64,000 nt of DNA, taken from positions 62,001 through 126,000 of the forward strand of contig NZ_QOIL01000016.1 of the NCBI RefSeq assembly GCF_003323745.1, read 5' to 3'. Below, piece by piece: positions 1 through 8,510 of this stretch. Position numbers and translations under genes: made by a program. Numbering within the stretch: the first letter of the stretch is position 1; each line of letters opens with the position of its first letter. The DNA comes from Sphaerisporangium album. Lineage in GTDB: Bacteria; Actinomycetota; Actinomycetes; Streptosporangiales; Streptosporangiaceae. The notes under the pieces are model-generated. The model did not search any database. It saw only the letters and a list, made by a program, of their open reading frames with translations, and was not told the origin of the DNA.

Positions 1-1239
1 GCCGATCGCGGCCAGCAAAGCGCGCCGCACGCTTCGCTGCCCGGCCTCCAGATGGGCGATCGCCTCGACCCCGCCGTACCCCGCCGCGAGTGCCGCGACG
101 TCCGCCGCCGGGAGTGTGTGAGCGGTTCGGTCCATGGTGGTGACGGCCTTCTGGACGTGGGTGATCAATTTCATGAGATCGGCGCAGTAGACGCTCGGGT
201 TGGCGAATCCGGTGCCGGTGCGATAGCGGTGCGCGTAGAGGCCGCCGCCGCATGTACTCACCACAGGACAGGACCGGCATTCGGCGCACAGCCCGGCGAG
301 ACCGGTTTGGCGGCCGTGGATGCCCGGATGCAGGCCGACCGTGTCCAGCGAGTGGTCACTGACGTTGAAGCCCGTGGCGGGCGCGCCGTCATAGGAGGTT
401 TTTAGGGAGTCGGCCTGCTCGTAGGTGCCTTCGGTCTCGATCACGACGAGGTCGCTCGGCTCCAGGCCCAGCGACTCGGTGAGGCTGGTCTCGGAACCGA
501 TGGTCCGGAGCGCGGACTCGAAGAGCCGTACCTTCATCATCCGGCCGTCGGCCAGCCACCGGTCGAAGATCCGAACGAGCCAGTCGCCATAGGCCCCGGG
601 GGGACCGGGGGGCGGGGCGTCCCACGTGGCATGGGGCAGCAGGAAGTCCACCCGCGGGGGGTGCAGTGCGGCGAGCGCCTCGTAGACGGCCAGAGGGTCG
701 TTGGCGACGTCGATGGTGCAGAGCAGGCCGGCGTACAGCTCGGGACCGCGCCGTCGCACGAGATCGATGGCGCGCAGGACCTTGTCGTAACTGCTGCGGC
801 CGTCGGCGTACAGGCGGTGCCGGTCGTTCGCGACGCGGTCGCCGTCGAGGGATATGCCGATCTTGACCCCGTGTGCGGCGAAGAGGTCGCAGAACGCCTC
901 ATCGAGTAGGACGCCATTGGTGTGAATACGCAGGTCCAGCGCGCAGACTCCGTCGAGGGCGCGGATCAGCTCGCGCGAGATCCGCTCCAGCCGGTGACGG
1001 CCGGCCAGAAGAGGTTCCCCGCCGTGCAGCACCACCGTGACGCCCGGCAGGCCGTGACGCTTCGCGTGGTCGGCGATTCTGCTCGCCGACCACGCGATGG
1101 TCTCGTCGGACATGACCTTCGGACGGGCTCGCCAGCTTTGGTCGGCGTGTTCGTACACATAGCAGTGGTCGCACGCGAGGTCACATCGGCTGGCGACCTT
1201 GAGGACGAACTGCCGGAACGGAACGGCGGGCCCGGCCAC
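1..1239 (-). CDS. fxsB: FxsB-type radical SAM/SPASM peptide maturase (partial, C-terminus beyond left edge)
   Basis: Reading the minus strand from a GTG at 1239 gives 413 codons without a stop, running off the window. The product has the radical SAM cluster motif CDLACDHC near residue 20, the HGGEPLL motif, the ISLDG segment, and a SPASM-like Cys set (CAECRSC, then CGGG, then a later Cys) near residues 325-365. It continues past SPASM, as in the longer FxsB forms. FxsB enzymes install a crosslink in FxSxx-COOH peptides using S-adenosylmethionine and Fe-S clusters. The precursor gene lies 7 bp upstream, so the two are surely co-transcribed. The frame stays open upstream of the GTG but would run into fxsA, so GTG 1239 is the sensible start. 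Family assignment rests on motifs plus the adjacent FxS peptide; the reaction on this precursor is inferred. Confidence 0.9.
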   Translation of the reverse strand, partial: MAGPAVPFRQFVLKVASRCDLACDHCYVYEHADQSWRARPKVMSDETIAWSASRIADHAKRHGLPGVTVVLHGGEPLLAGRHRLERISRELIRALDGVCALDLRIHTNGVLLDEAFCDLFAAHGVKIGISLDGDRVANDRHRLYADGRSSYDKVLRAIDLVRRRGPELYAGLLCTIDVANDPLAVYEALAALHPPRVDFLLPHATWDAPPPGPPGAYGDWLVRIFDRWLADGRMMKVRLFESALRTIGSETSLTESLGLEPSDLVVIETEGTYEQADSLKTSYDGAPATGFNVSDHSLDTVGLHPGIHGRQTGLAGLCAECRSCPVVSTCGGGLYAHRYRTGTGFANPSVYCADLMKLITHVQKAVTTMDRTAHTLPAADVAALAAGYGGVEAIAHLEAGQRSVRRALLAAIG

Positions 1240-1246
1240 GGAAATG

Positions 1247-1420
1247 CTAGATCGAGGACTGGAAGGCGGCGACGGTCACCTGCTTGGCCGGGGACTCGGG
1301 AAGGATGCGCTTCAGCAGCCCCGCGTCGGCCAGAGAACCCACCCGTGAAAGGGGCATATCGCGCAGGTCCACTAGATCTGTTGAGATTCCGGACTCGGCA
1401 CCCTCAGATATGTTGTTCAT
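1247..1420 (-). CDS. fxsA: FxSxx-COOH RiPP precursor peptide
   Basis: This 57-residue peptide ends exactly in FQSSI, the F-x-S-x-x C-terminus that defines FxSxx-COOH precursors. The N-terminal part is acidic and leader-like (MNNISEGAE, then DLVDLRDMPL), and the core would be the last few residues after AKQVTV. The start is ATG 1420, with the purine-rich GGATGGA about 4-6 nt upstream; a TTG 12 nt further upstream is less likely. The maturase gene follows 7 bp after the stop. The product is expected to be crosslinked by FxsB and perhaps trimmed. Its biological role is unknown. Confidence 0.9.
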   Translation of the reverse strand: MNNISEGAESGISTDLVDLRDMPLSRVGSLADAGLLKRILPESPAKQVTVAAFQSSI

Positions 1421-1941
1421 GGTTCCATCCAAATTAGCCCGGAACCCCAGGGTAGGCTGGGGCGATCGGTAACCGGCCGATTACAATGGGTATCACTAGT
1501 CTCGCAAACCATCCCCGCCCAGGATCCCAAGGCGAGCCCCCAATATTGGATTGTAGCGGTTAAGTTGCGACCCCTTGCCGGGTGTATAGGGGTAGATAGT
1601 GTCAGGTCTCGCCCTTTTCCTCCATTGATGTCCATCGGTGCGGTGAATTCTGATGGTAGGCCGGTTTGGTGGCAATCGCGTGCGATGTCCTTTATTGCCG
1701 AAATAGCACTATTGTTCGAGTGGATGCTCCGGCCCGTGCTGCTCGGGTGAGACCTTCTGTGTCGTGCGGCGATATCGGTGGGGCTTGATTCTAGCGGTGA
1801 GCCTCCAAACGATCGCGGTGTCGGGGCGGCCCTGGAAACCGCGACGGTAGTCGGAAACGGTTGGGAAGGTAGCTTTTCTGTATCGGCGGAGATCGGGTTG
1901 GTCGCCGTTCTTGACACGAATCGTCTCAGCGGTTCCAGTGA
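1421..1941. other. Intergenic region between fxsA and the SLATT gene
   Basis: About 520 bp of lower-GC sequence with no convincing gene separates two divergent genes and should hold both promoters. In the fxsA leader there is a 6-bp inverted repeat CCCCAG/CTGGGG (1445-1450 with 1457-1462) and ATCGG/CCGAT around 1465-1481. I see no clear -35/-10 pair. Short open frames such as 1565-1750 lack a ribosome site and resemble nothing known to me. Confidence 0.5.
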
Positions 1942-2826
1942 ATGGATATGGGCAGCCACCCGGAGGCGGATTTCCCGGCGCTCTACCGTGCGGCCGATCG
2001 AGGGGCGATTGTCGGGCAGCGCAGGCTTCTCGCCGCCACGGGCGTACGTCTCGCATCCCTCGTCCTCGCCGCGATCTTCGGCTCTTTCAGCCTCGACACC
2101 GGGCGCCTGGACGCGGCGGCCATGGTGGCCGCCTGCGCTCTCGCGTCCGCGCTGGTCAGTGAGGTGTACCTCCTGACCATGCGCCCCGACCGCCAGTGGT
2201 ACGAGGCGCGGGCGGCGGCTGAGTCGGCCAAGACGCTCGCCTGGCGTTATCTCGTCGGGGGTGAGCCGTTCGGGCACGGGCCGGGCGACGACGCGGTGGA
2301 CCTGCTGCTGTCGCGCAGGTACTCCGAGATCATCAACGGGATCAAGGGCTTCGCCCTGGTTCCTCTGCCGGAGGAGGGTTCCCAGGTCACAGCCATGATG
2401 CGCGAGATCAGGGCACTGCCGCTTGAGGAGCGCAAGCACCGTTACCTGACGGGCCGGATCAACGACCAGCGCGCCTGGTACGGCCGCAAGGCCAGGCACC
2501 ACGACCACCGGTCCGGACAGTGGTCGATCGCGCTGGCGGTGATGGAGGCCGTCGGATTGATCGCGGCCGTCCTCAACGCCGTTCAGGCTATAAATCTGGA
2601 TTTGCCGGGAATTGTGGGAGCAATGGCCGCGGCCGGTATCGCCTGGCTCCAGACGCGGCAACACCAGCAGCTCGCCACCTCGTATTCGATCGCCGCGATG
2701 GAGCTCGGCGATATCGTCTCGCGGGTGGAATGGCCGCGCACCGAGGGCGAGTGGGCGCATTTCGTCGACGAGTCGGAGGAGGCCATTTCACGGGAGCACA
2801 TGCTGTGGTGGGGGTCGCGGAGCTGA
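1942..2826 (+). CDS. SLATT/DUF4231 domain membrane protein
   Basis: The 294-residue protein has two hydrophobic hairpins: residues about 32-74 (VRLASLVLAAIFGSF, then MVAACALASALVSEVYLL) and about 193-232 (WSIALAVMEAVGLIAAVL, then LPGIVGAMAAAGIAWLQ). The segment RQWYEARAAAESAKTLAWRY and the later RINDQRAWY are typical of DUF4231/SLATT-type proteins. SLATT domains are predicted membrane-associated effectors of nucleotide- or ligand-sensing conflict systems, usually beside SMODS or SLOG sensors. Here no sensor gene is adjacent, so a defence role is only a guess. No strong ribosome site precedes ATG 1942; ATG 1948 is an alternative. Confidence 0.75.
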   Translation: MDMGSHPEADFPALYRAADRGAIVGQRRLLAATGVRLASLVLAAIFGSFSLDTGRLDAAAMVAACALASALVSEVYLLTMRPDRQWYEARAAAESAKTLAWRYLVGGEPFGHGPGDDAVDLLLSRRYSEIINGIKGFALVPLPEEGSQVTAMMREIRALPLEERKHRYLTGRINDQRAWYGRKARHHDHRSGQWSIALAVMEAVGLIAAVLNAVQAINLDLPGIVGAMAAAGIAWLQTRQHQQLATSYSIAAMELGDIVSRVEWPRTEGEWAHFVDESEEAISREHMLWWGSRS

Positions 2827-2922
2827 GCGGGCCGATCGAGGCGGCGCCCGGCGGCGGGGCTCGGTGAGACGTCGTGCGCGTACCTGACGGGGGGTGACAG
2901 GTATGGGGGGCAGAGTGGCGGT

Positions 2923-3282
2923 ATGACGACGAAAGCAGCGTTCATCGCGGTGACCCTGGACTGTGCCGAGCCCAAGGTGCTGGCGGACTTCTACTCGAAG
3001 ATCACGGGGTACGAGAGCCTGTACGCCGACGGCGATTACGCCTACATCGGGGACGGCACGCACTCGATCGGGTTCCAGCGGGTCGACGACCGGGTGCCCG
3101 CCTCGTGGCCGGGGCCGGCGAAGCAGTTCCATCTCGACTTCCGGGTGCCGGACGTCGACAAGGCCGTCCAGGAGTACGTCGAGCTGGGAGCCGCCAAGCC
3201 GGAGTTCCAGCCAGGGCAGGGCTGGGTCGTCCTCGCCGACCCGGAGGGGCATCTGTTCTGCGTGTGCCCGGAACGGTCCTGA
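2923..3282 (+). CDS. VOC family (glyoxalase/bleomycin-resistance fold) protein
   Basis: This 119-residue single-domain protein opens with the beta strand AFIAVTLDC, then PKVLADFYSKITGYE, and ends with LADPEGHLFCVCPERS, the standard layout of the actinobacterial Glyoxalase_6-like branch. VOC proteins bind a metal or a small ligand in a paired beta-alpha-beta-beta-beta fold and act as dioxygenases, isomerases or drug-binding proteins. Substrate cannot be assigned. It stands alone and converges with the copper ATPase gene, one base separating the two stops. Confidence 0.85.
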   Translation: MTTKAAFIAVTLDCAEPKVLADFYSKITGYESLYADGDYAYIGDGTHSIGFQRVDDRVPASWPGPAKQFHLDFRVPDVDKAVQEYVELGAAKPEFQPGQGWVVLADPEGHLFCVCPERS

Positions 3283-3283
3283 G

Positions 3284-5500
3284 TCAGTCGTCCGGGCCGG
3301 TCAGGCGGGCGCGGCGGAGGAACTGGGCGTTGACGGCGACGACGATGGTGGACAGGCTCATCAGGATCGCGCCGACGGCGGGGGACAGGGTGATGCCCAC
3401 GGGGGCGAGGACGCCGGCCGCCAGGGGGATCGCGACGAGGTTGTAGCCGGTCGCCCAGGCGAGGTTCTGCAGCATCTTGCGGTACGCCGCGCGGGACAGG
3501 CGGATCACGGCGACGACCGCGCGCGGGTCGTCCCGGGCGAGGACGACCCCCGCCGACTCGATCGCCACGTCGGTGCCGGCGCCGATCGCGATGCCGACGT
3601 CCGCCCTGGCCAGCGCGGGGGCGTCGTTCACGCCGTCGCCGACCATGGCCACGCGCAGGCCGCGCGCCTGGAGCTCGGCGACCTTGGCCTCCTTGTCCTC
3701 GGGCAGGACCTCGGCGAAGTACTCGTCCACGCCGAGCTCGGCGGCGACGGCCCGCGCCACCTGCTCGGCGTCGCCCGTGATCATGATGACGCGCTTGCCC
3801 TCGCGGTGCAGCGCCCGGACGGCCTCGCGGGACTCGGGCCGGACGGCGTCCTCCAGGGCGATGGCCCCGGCGACCCGGCCGTCCACCACGACGTACAGCA
3901 CGGTCGCGCCGCGCTCACGCCATTCCTCCACGCTTTCGCGGCGCGGCTCGCCGGGGCCTTCCCCGCGGCCCTCGTGAAGGCGTTCCCCGCCGGGCCCGTG
4001 GGCGTCGTCGTGGAGTTCTTCGAGGCCGAGTTCGCGGAGCAGGGCGGGGCCGCCGACGGCGACGGTGTGGCCGTCCACGGTGGCCTGGACGCCGCGGCCC
4101 GTGCGGGAGCGGAAGTCCTTGGCGGCGGGCAGGGGGCCGCGGGCGCGGGCCGCGGCGACGACGGCGCGGGCCAGGGGGTGTTCGCTCTCGCTCTCGGCGG
4201 CCCCCGCCAGGCGCAGCAGGGCGCCGGTGTCGCCGTCCACGGCCACGACGCCGCTGACCTCGGGCTCGCCCTTGGTCAGCGTGCCCGTCTTGTCGAACAG
4301 GACGGCGTCCACGGTGCGCATGCCTTCCAGGGCGGTGCGGTCCTTGACCAGGATGCCGTTCCTGGCGCTCACCGCCGTCGAGATCGCGATCACGAGGGGG
4401 ATGGCCAGGCCCAGCGCGTGGGGGCAGGCGATCACCAGGACGGTCACCGTCCGCTCGACCGCCTCGCCGGGGTCTCCGGCGATCAGCCAGGCGGCGAACG
4501 TGAGCACGCCCGCGGCCGTCGCGACGTAGAAGAGCAGGGCCGCGGCGCGGTCGGCCAGCGCCTGGGCCCGCGAACGTGAGGCCTGCGCCTGTTCGACCAG
4601 GCGGCGGATGCCCGCGAGCGCGGTGTCCTCGCCGACCGCGTCCACCTTGACGCGGACGGCCGAGTCGAGGGCGACGGTCCCGGCGACCACGCGGTCGCCG
4701 GACGACTTCGGCACCGGACGCGACTCGCCGGTCAGCATCGACTCGTCGAACTCGGCCTCGCCGTCGAGGATCACCCCGTCGGCCGGTACCCGCGAACCCG
4801 GACGTACCAGCACGATCTCACCGGGCCGCAGCGCGCTGACGGGGACGAGCTCCGTGCCGTCGTCGACGACGCGCTCGGCCTCGTCGGGGAGCAGCGCCGC
4901 GAGGGCGTCCAGGGCGTTGGACGCCTGGCCGAGCGCGCGCATCTCCAGCCAGTGCCCGAGCAGCATGATGTCGATCAGCAGCGCCAGTTCCCACCAGAAA
5001 TCGAGCCCGAAGAAGCCCAGGGCCGTGGCGGCGCTCGCGCCGAAGGCGACGGTGATGGCGAGCGAGATCAGCAGCATCATCCCCGGCGCCCGGCTCCGGA
5101 TCTCCTCTACGGCGCCCGTCAGGAAGGGACGGCCGCCGTAGAGGAACACCGCCGTGCCGAGGACGGGCGCCACGAGCTGGGAGCCCGGGAAGGACGGCGG
5201 CGTGAACCCGAGCCACATCTGCACCATGTGGCTGTAGAGGATGACGGGGATCGAGAGGACGACGCTGATCCAGAGCCGATCCCGGAACTGGGCGGCATGG
5301 TCGCCGTGTCCAGCATGGCCGGTATGTCCATCGTGTGGACCGGCGGCACTGTGGTCGTTGTGTCCCATATGTCCACTATGGGGGCGGCTGTCGTCGGCGT
5401 CATGGCGACCGTGCGGTGCGTGGCCCGGGTCGCCGGCGGTGCCGGCGGGATGGGGGGAGGCCCCGGCGTGTGCCGCGGGCCCGGTGTGGTCGTCTCGCAT
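3284..5500 (-). CDS. P1B-type heavy-metal ATPase with CPH motif (CopB-like copper exporter)
   Basis: The protein is 738 residues from ATG 5500. It has a His-rich N-terminus (about 70 residues with many HxxH/HGH pairs) instead of an HMA domain, eight predicted membrane spans, the TGES actuator motif, CPH in the ion-transport helix, the phosphorylation motif DKTGTLTKG, the SEHPL motif and GDGVNDAPAL. CPH marks the P1B-3 class, linked to copper or silver export. ATG 5500 is preceded by AAGGGAG at 6 nt; an upstream in-frame ATG at 5563 would translate through a CsoR-like palindrome (5519-5533) and lacks a ribosome site. No CsoR gene is in the window. An odd insert rich in G, E, R and H after the nucleotide-binding region (LHDDAHGPGGERLHEGRGEG) is not typical. 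Confidence 0.92.
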   Translation of the reverse strand: MRDDHTGPAAHAGASPHPAGTAGDPGHAPHGRHDADDSRPHSGHMGHNDHSAAGPHDGHTGHAGHGDHAAQFRDRLWISVVLSIPVILYSHMVQMWLGFTPPSFPGSQLVAPVLGTAVFLYGGRPFLTGAVEEIRSRAPGMMLLISLAITVAFGASAATALGFFGLDFWWELALLIDIMLLGHWLEMRALGQASNALDALAALLPDEAERVVDDGTELVPVSALRPGEIVLVRPGSRVPADGVILDGEAEFDESMLTGESRPVPKSSGDRVVAGTVALDSAVRVKVDAVGEDTALAGIRRLVEQAQASRSRAQALADRAAALLFYVATAAGVLTFAAWLIAGDPGEAVERTVTVLVIACPHALGLAIPLVIAISTAVSARNGILVKDRTALEGMRTVDAVLFDKTGTLTKGEPEVSGVVAVDGDTGALLRLAGAAESESEHPLARAVVAAARARGPLPAAKDFRSRTGRGVQATVDGHTVAVGGPALLRELGLEELHDDAHGPGGERLHEGRGEGPGEPRRESVEEWRERGATVLYVVVDGRVAGAIALEDAVRPESREAVRALHREGKRVIMITGDAEQVARAVAAELGVDEYFAEVLPEDKEAKVAELQARGLRVAMVGDGVNDAPALARADVGIAIGAGTDVAIESAGVVLARDDPRAVVAVIRLSRAAYRKMLQNLAWATGYNLVAIPLAAGVLAPVGITLSPAVGAILMSLSTIVVAVNAQFLRRARLTGPDD

Positions 5501-5518
5501 GGCCGCTCCCTTGTCGCA

Positions 5519-5533
5519 TACCCCGGTAGGGTA
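5519..5533. promoter_or_regulatory. CsoR-like operator upstream of the copper ATPase
   Basis: TACCC-CGGTA-GGGTA is a perfect 5-5-5 inverted repeat lying 19 bp upstream of ATG 5500. It matches the G/C-tract palindrome (TACCCC...GGGGTA) bound by CsoR copper-sensing repressors. Copper-responsive derepression of the ATPase is inferred. Confidence 0.5.
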
Positions 5534-5765
5534 CCTCCAGAACGACTCGCGTCGCTCCCCCATTCCCCCCGCAAGGGAAGAAGTCCGGTTCCGTCAGGCC
5601 GCCACGGCCTGGCGGCACGACGCCGAACGTAATTCGGCATAGCGGTCGTGGGGATTAGGGACCGAGGTACCCAATTTGTCCTTAAGCTGACGGGGTGCTC
5701 CCACTGATGCCCTCAGACGTGCTTCCCTCTGCCCACGGGGAACCCCGCCCAGGCGGTCGCCCGTG

Positions 5766-6638
5766 ATGTGGCTGGGCGTCTCGATCGCGCTGGTCGGCGC
5801 GCTCGGGTACGCCGGGGGCGCGGCGATCCAGCAGTACGAGGCGGTCCGCGGGGGGGCCACGCTCAAGCTGGTCAAACGGCCGCGCTGGTGGATCGGCGGC
5901 GCCATCGGCTTCGTCGGCGCCGCCCTGCACGCGCTCGCGCTGAGCTTCGCGCCGCTGGTGCTGATCCAGCCGGTCAGCGTGACCACGCTCGTCTTCGCCG
6001 TCCCGCTGGCGGCGGTGCTGCACGGCAGGCGTCCTCACCGGGCCGAGGTGCTCGGCTCGGTCGCCGTGTCCGTCGGCCTTTTAGGCATCATGCTGCTGAT
6101 CCCGCAGAGCCACACGCGCCCGGAGCTCTCCACGCCCGGAGCGCTGTCCTTCCTGGGCTGCGTGGGCGTGGTCGTGGCGGCGTGCGAGCTGTTCGCCCGG
6201 CGCGCCCGGGGCACCGCCAAGGCGCTGCTGTCGGCGATCGGCGCGGGGGTGGTGACGGCGGCGGTGTCCACGTTCGTCCGGGTCGTGGGCGGAACGTTCG
6301 ACGGCGATCTGTCCCACCTGTTCCACTGGTTCACGCTGGCGATCCCCGTGCTCCTGGTGTGCGCGATCGTCCTGTTGCAGCGGTCCTACGCCGTCGGCCA
6401 TTTCAGCGTGGCGTACGCCGGGGTGCAGGTCGTCGACCCCGTGACGTCCGTGCTGGCGGGCGTGATCCTGCTCGGGGAGCCGGTGCCGACCGATCCGGGG
6501 AGCATCATCCCCGCGCTGGTCTCGGCCGCCGTCCTCATCGGCGGGACGATCACGCTCGGCCGCCTCAGCCCCGACCTCACCTGCGCGCCGCCGATCGACG
6601 CCCCCGTCCCGGTCAGGACGCGGGCGGCCGCCAGGTGA
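5766..6638 (+). CDS. DMT-superfamily (NIPA/EamA-like) membrane protein
   Basis: A 290-residue integral membrane protein with about nine hydrophobic helices, beginning MWLGVSIALVGALGYAGGAA. The loop QPVSVTTLVFAVPLAAVLH and the late VVDPVTSVLAGVILLGEPV are the paired EamA-type signatures (the conserved acidic residue in LGEPV). Actinomycete relatives are annotated as DMT-family transporters related to NIPA magnesium transporters; substrate unknown. GTG 5763 directly precedes ATG 5766 and either could start. The 3' end overlaps the convergent monooxygenase gene by 26 bp. Confidence 0.85.
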   Translation: MWLGVSIALVGALGYAGGAAIQQYEAVRGGATLKLVKRPRWWIGGAIGFVGAALHALALSFAPLVLIQPVSVTTLVFAVPLAAVLHGRRPHRAEVLGSVAVSVGLLGIMLLIPQSHTRPELSTPGALSFLGCVGVVVAACELFARRARGTAKALLSAIGAGVVTAAVSTFVRVVGGTFDGDLSHLFHWFTLAIPVLLVCAIVLLQRSYAVGHFSVAYAGVQVVDPVTSVLAGVILLGEPVPTDPGSIIPALVSAAVLIGGTITLGRLSPDLTCAPPIDAPVPVRTRAAAR

Positions 6639-7755
6639 ACACGTCCTCGAACTGACGCAGGGCGTTCCTCTCGCCGAGGCGCCCGGCGAGGGCCATGGCC
6701 GTCTCCCTGGCCCGGACGGCGAGGGGGTTCGACCAGAGGGTCAGGCGGCAGATCGCCCGCGACCTACGCATGATCTTCGTCGTGCGCGCGAGCCTGGCGG
6801 CGGTGTAGGGCCTCAGGTCCACGGATGACGCCCGGCCCGTGACGTGGGCGAGGACGACCGCGTCCTCGATCGCCTGGCACGCGCCCTGGCCGAGGTTCGG
6901 GGTCATGGCGTGCGCCGCGTCGCCGAGCAGGGCCACCCGCCCCGCGTGGAGGGCGGGCAGGGGCGAGGGCAGGCAGTAGAGGTCGCGTTCGAGGATCTGG
7001 TCCTCCCGTGCCGCGTCGAGCAGCGCGGGGATCGGGTCGTGCCACGTCCCGAAGAGCCGGGTCAGCTTCCGCCTCGGCCCGCCGCCGCCGGCGCCCGCCC
7101 GTCCCGCCGGCGCGGTGGCGTAGCAGTAGACCAGGTCGTCCACCAGCGGCATGACGCCGAAGACCTGGCCAGGACCCCAGGTCTCGCTGCCGCGCACGTC
7201 CCCCTCGGGGCGCGCGACGACGGCCCGCCAGCTCGTCGCGCCCACGTGGACCGGCCCCGGGTGGCCGGGGAAGAGGGCGTGGCGCACGGCCGAGTTGACG
7301 CCGTCGGCGGCCACGACCAGGTCGGCCTCAAGGTCTCCGGCGCTCGTGGTGACGCGTCCCGTGCGCGGGTCGGCCGCGTGGACGGTCGTGCCGAGGCGCA
7401 GCGCGTCCGAGGGGAGCGCGCTCGCGAGCAGGTCGACCAGGGTGGCGCGCAGGAGGAGGACGGTGGGGTCGCCGAACCGGGCCGTCGCGGCCTCGGCGGT
7501 GGTCCTGAGCAGCCAGCGGCCGTCCGGCGTGCGCAGCCCGGCCTCGCCCTGCATGGCGGCGAGCGCGCGGACCTTGTCGCCCACGCCGATCGTGTCCAGC
7601 CCTTTGAGGGCGTTGGGGGCGATGGCGATGCCCGAGCCGACCGGTTCCAGGGACGGGGCTCGCTCGCAGACCGTGACGGACCATCCCTTCCGGGACAGGG
7701 CGGCCGCGGCGGTCAGGCCGCCGATGCCGCCGCCGATGATCACCGCGTGGGACAT
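6613..7755 (-). CDS. FAD-dependent (class A) monooxygenase
   Basis: The 380-residue protein starts with the Rossmann fingerprint VIIGGGIGGLTAAAALS, followed by E for ribose binding (CERAP). It has the DG-type segment VVAADGVNSAVRH and the GD motif LLGDAAHAMTPNLGQGACQAIEDA. These are the signatures of salicylate/PHBH-type flavin monooxygenases, which hydroxylate aromatic or related substrates with NAD(P)H and oxygen. AGGAGG lies close to ATG 7755. It is divergent from a TetR gene across three operator-like palindromes, so that TetR protein probably represses it in the absence of an inducer, perhaps its substrate. Confidence 0.92.
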   Translation of the reverse strand: MSHAVIIGGGIGGLTAAAALSRKGWSVTVCERAPSLEPVGSGIAIAPNALKGLDTIGVGDKVRALAAMQGEAGLRTPDGRWLLRTTAEAATARFGDPTVLLLRATLVDLLASALPSDALRLGTTVHAADPRTGRVTTSAGDLEADLVVAADGVNSAVRHALFPGHPGPVHVGATSWRAVVARPEGDVRGSETWGPGQVFGVMPLVDDLVYCYATAPAGRAGAGGGGPRRKLTRLFGTWHDPIPALLDAAREDQILERDLYCLPSPLPALHAGRVALLGDAAHAMTPNLGQGACQAIEDAVVLAHVTGRASSVDLRPYTAARLARTTKIMRRSRAICRLTLWSNPLAVRARETAMALAGRLGERNALRQFEDVFTWRPPAS

Positions 7756-7767
7756 GGCCCCTCCTTG

Positions 7768-7816
7768 ACTACACCTGTAGTTACTACGGATGTGGTCAGG
7801 CTACTACGCCTGTAGT
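7768..7816. promoter_or_regulatory. Triple TetR operator between the monooxygenase and its regulator
   Basis: Three copies of an ACTAC-n4-GTAGT palindrome: ACTACACCTGTAGT at 7768-7781, an imperfect copy ACTACGGATGTGGT at 7783-7796, and ACTACGCCTGTAGT at 7803-7816. They fill the space between two divergent starts. The last copy ends 8 bp before the TetR start codon, suggesting autorepression as well as control of the monooxygenase. Confidence 0.7.
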
Positions 7817-7824
7817 CTGGTCCC

Positions 7825-8475
7825 GTGCGCAGGGAGGAAGTCGTCGCAGAGGCTGCCATAACGCTGCTGGTCGAGAGGGGGATGCGCGGCCTGACCCACC
7901 GCGCCGTGGACGAGGCCGCCGGGCTGCCGCTGGGGTCGACGTCCAATCTGGCGCGCACCCGGGCGGCGCTGCTCGCGCTCACGCTGGCCCACCTCACCGA
8001 GCTGGAGGAGCGCCAGTTCGTCCTGCCGCTCGCCGCGGATCCGTCTTCCCGGGCCGCCGGCGCGCCCGGCGGCGCCGAGTCGTCTCCGTGGCCGGACGCC
8101 CCCGGCGGCCATCCGGGGATGCCCGCCGGGCCGGAGGAGCTCGCCGCGCTGATGGCCTGGCTGCTGCACACCCAGCTCACGGCCGGCCGCCGCACCACGC
8201 TGGCCCGCTACGAGCTCGCCCTGGAGGCCACGCGCCGCCCGGAGCTGCGCGAGGTGTACGACCGGGCGGGGCGGCGCTTCCGGGAGCTGGCCGTCGCGGT
8301 GCTCACCGCCGCCGGCTCGCCGGACCCGGTCCGGCACGGCCGGCAGCTCGTCGCGTACGGCGAAGGGGTGATCTTCGACGCGGTGGCGGGCGCCGGGGGG
8401 ACGCCCGCGCTCGCGGACCTGCGGGCCGGCATGCGGGAGGTCCTGCGCGGCATGCTCGGCCCACGACCCCGCTGA
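7825..8475 (+). CDS. TetR family transcriptional regulator
   Basis: A 216-residue protein with an N-terminal helix-turn-helix (AEAAITLLVERGMRGLTHRA, then VDEAAGLPLGSTSNLARTRAALLAL), the pattern of the PF17940-like TetR group. The C-terminal ligand domain is Ala/Arg rich, with a Gly/Pro-rich insert near residues 75-105. The start is GTG 7825. No ribosome site sits upstream because an operator occupies that space, so the transcript may be leaderless. It is divergent from the flavin monooxygenase and probably controls it. Confidence 0.9.
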   Translation: MRREEVVAEAAITLLVERGMRGLTHRAVDEAAGLPLGSTSNLARTRAALLALTLAHLTELEERQFVLPLAADPSSRAAGAPGGAESSPWPDAPGGHPGMPAGPEELAALMAWLLHTQLTAGRRTTLARYELALEATRRPELREVYDRAGRRFRELAVAVLTAAGSPDPVRHGRQLVAYGEGVIFDAVAGAGGTPALADLRAGMREVLRGMLGPRPR

Positions 8476-8510
8476 GGCCCTGCCGTCAGGCCGCGTCCCT
8501 TGGGAACCGG

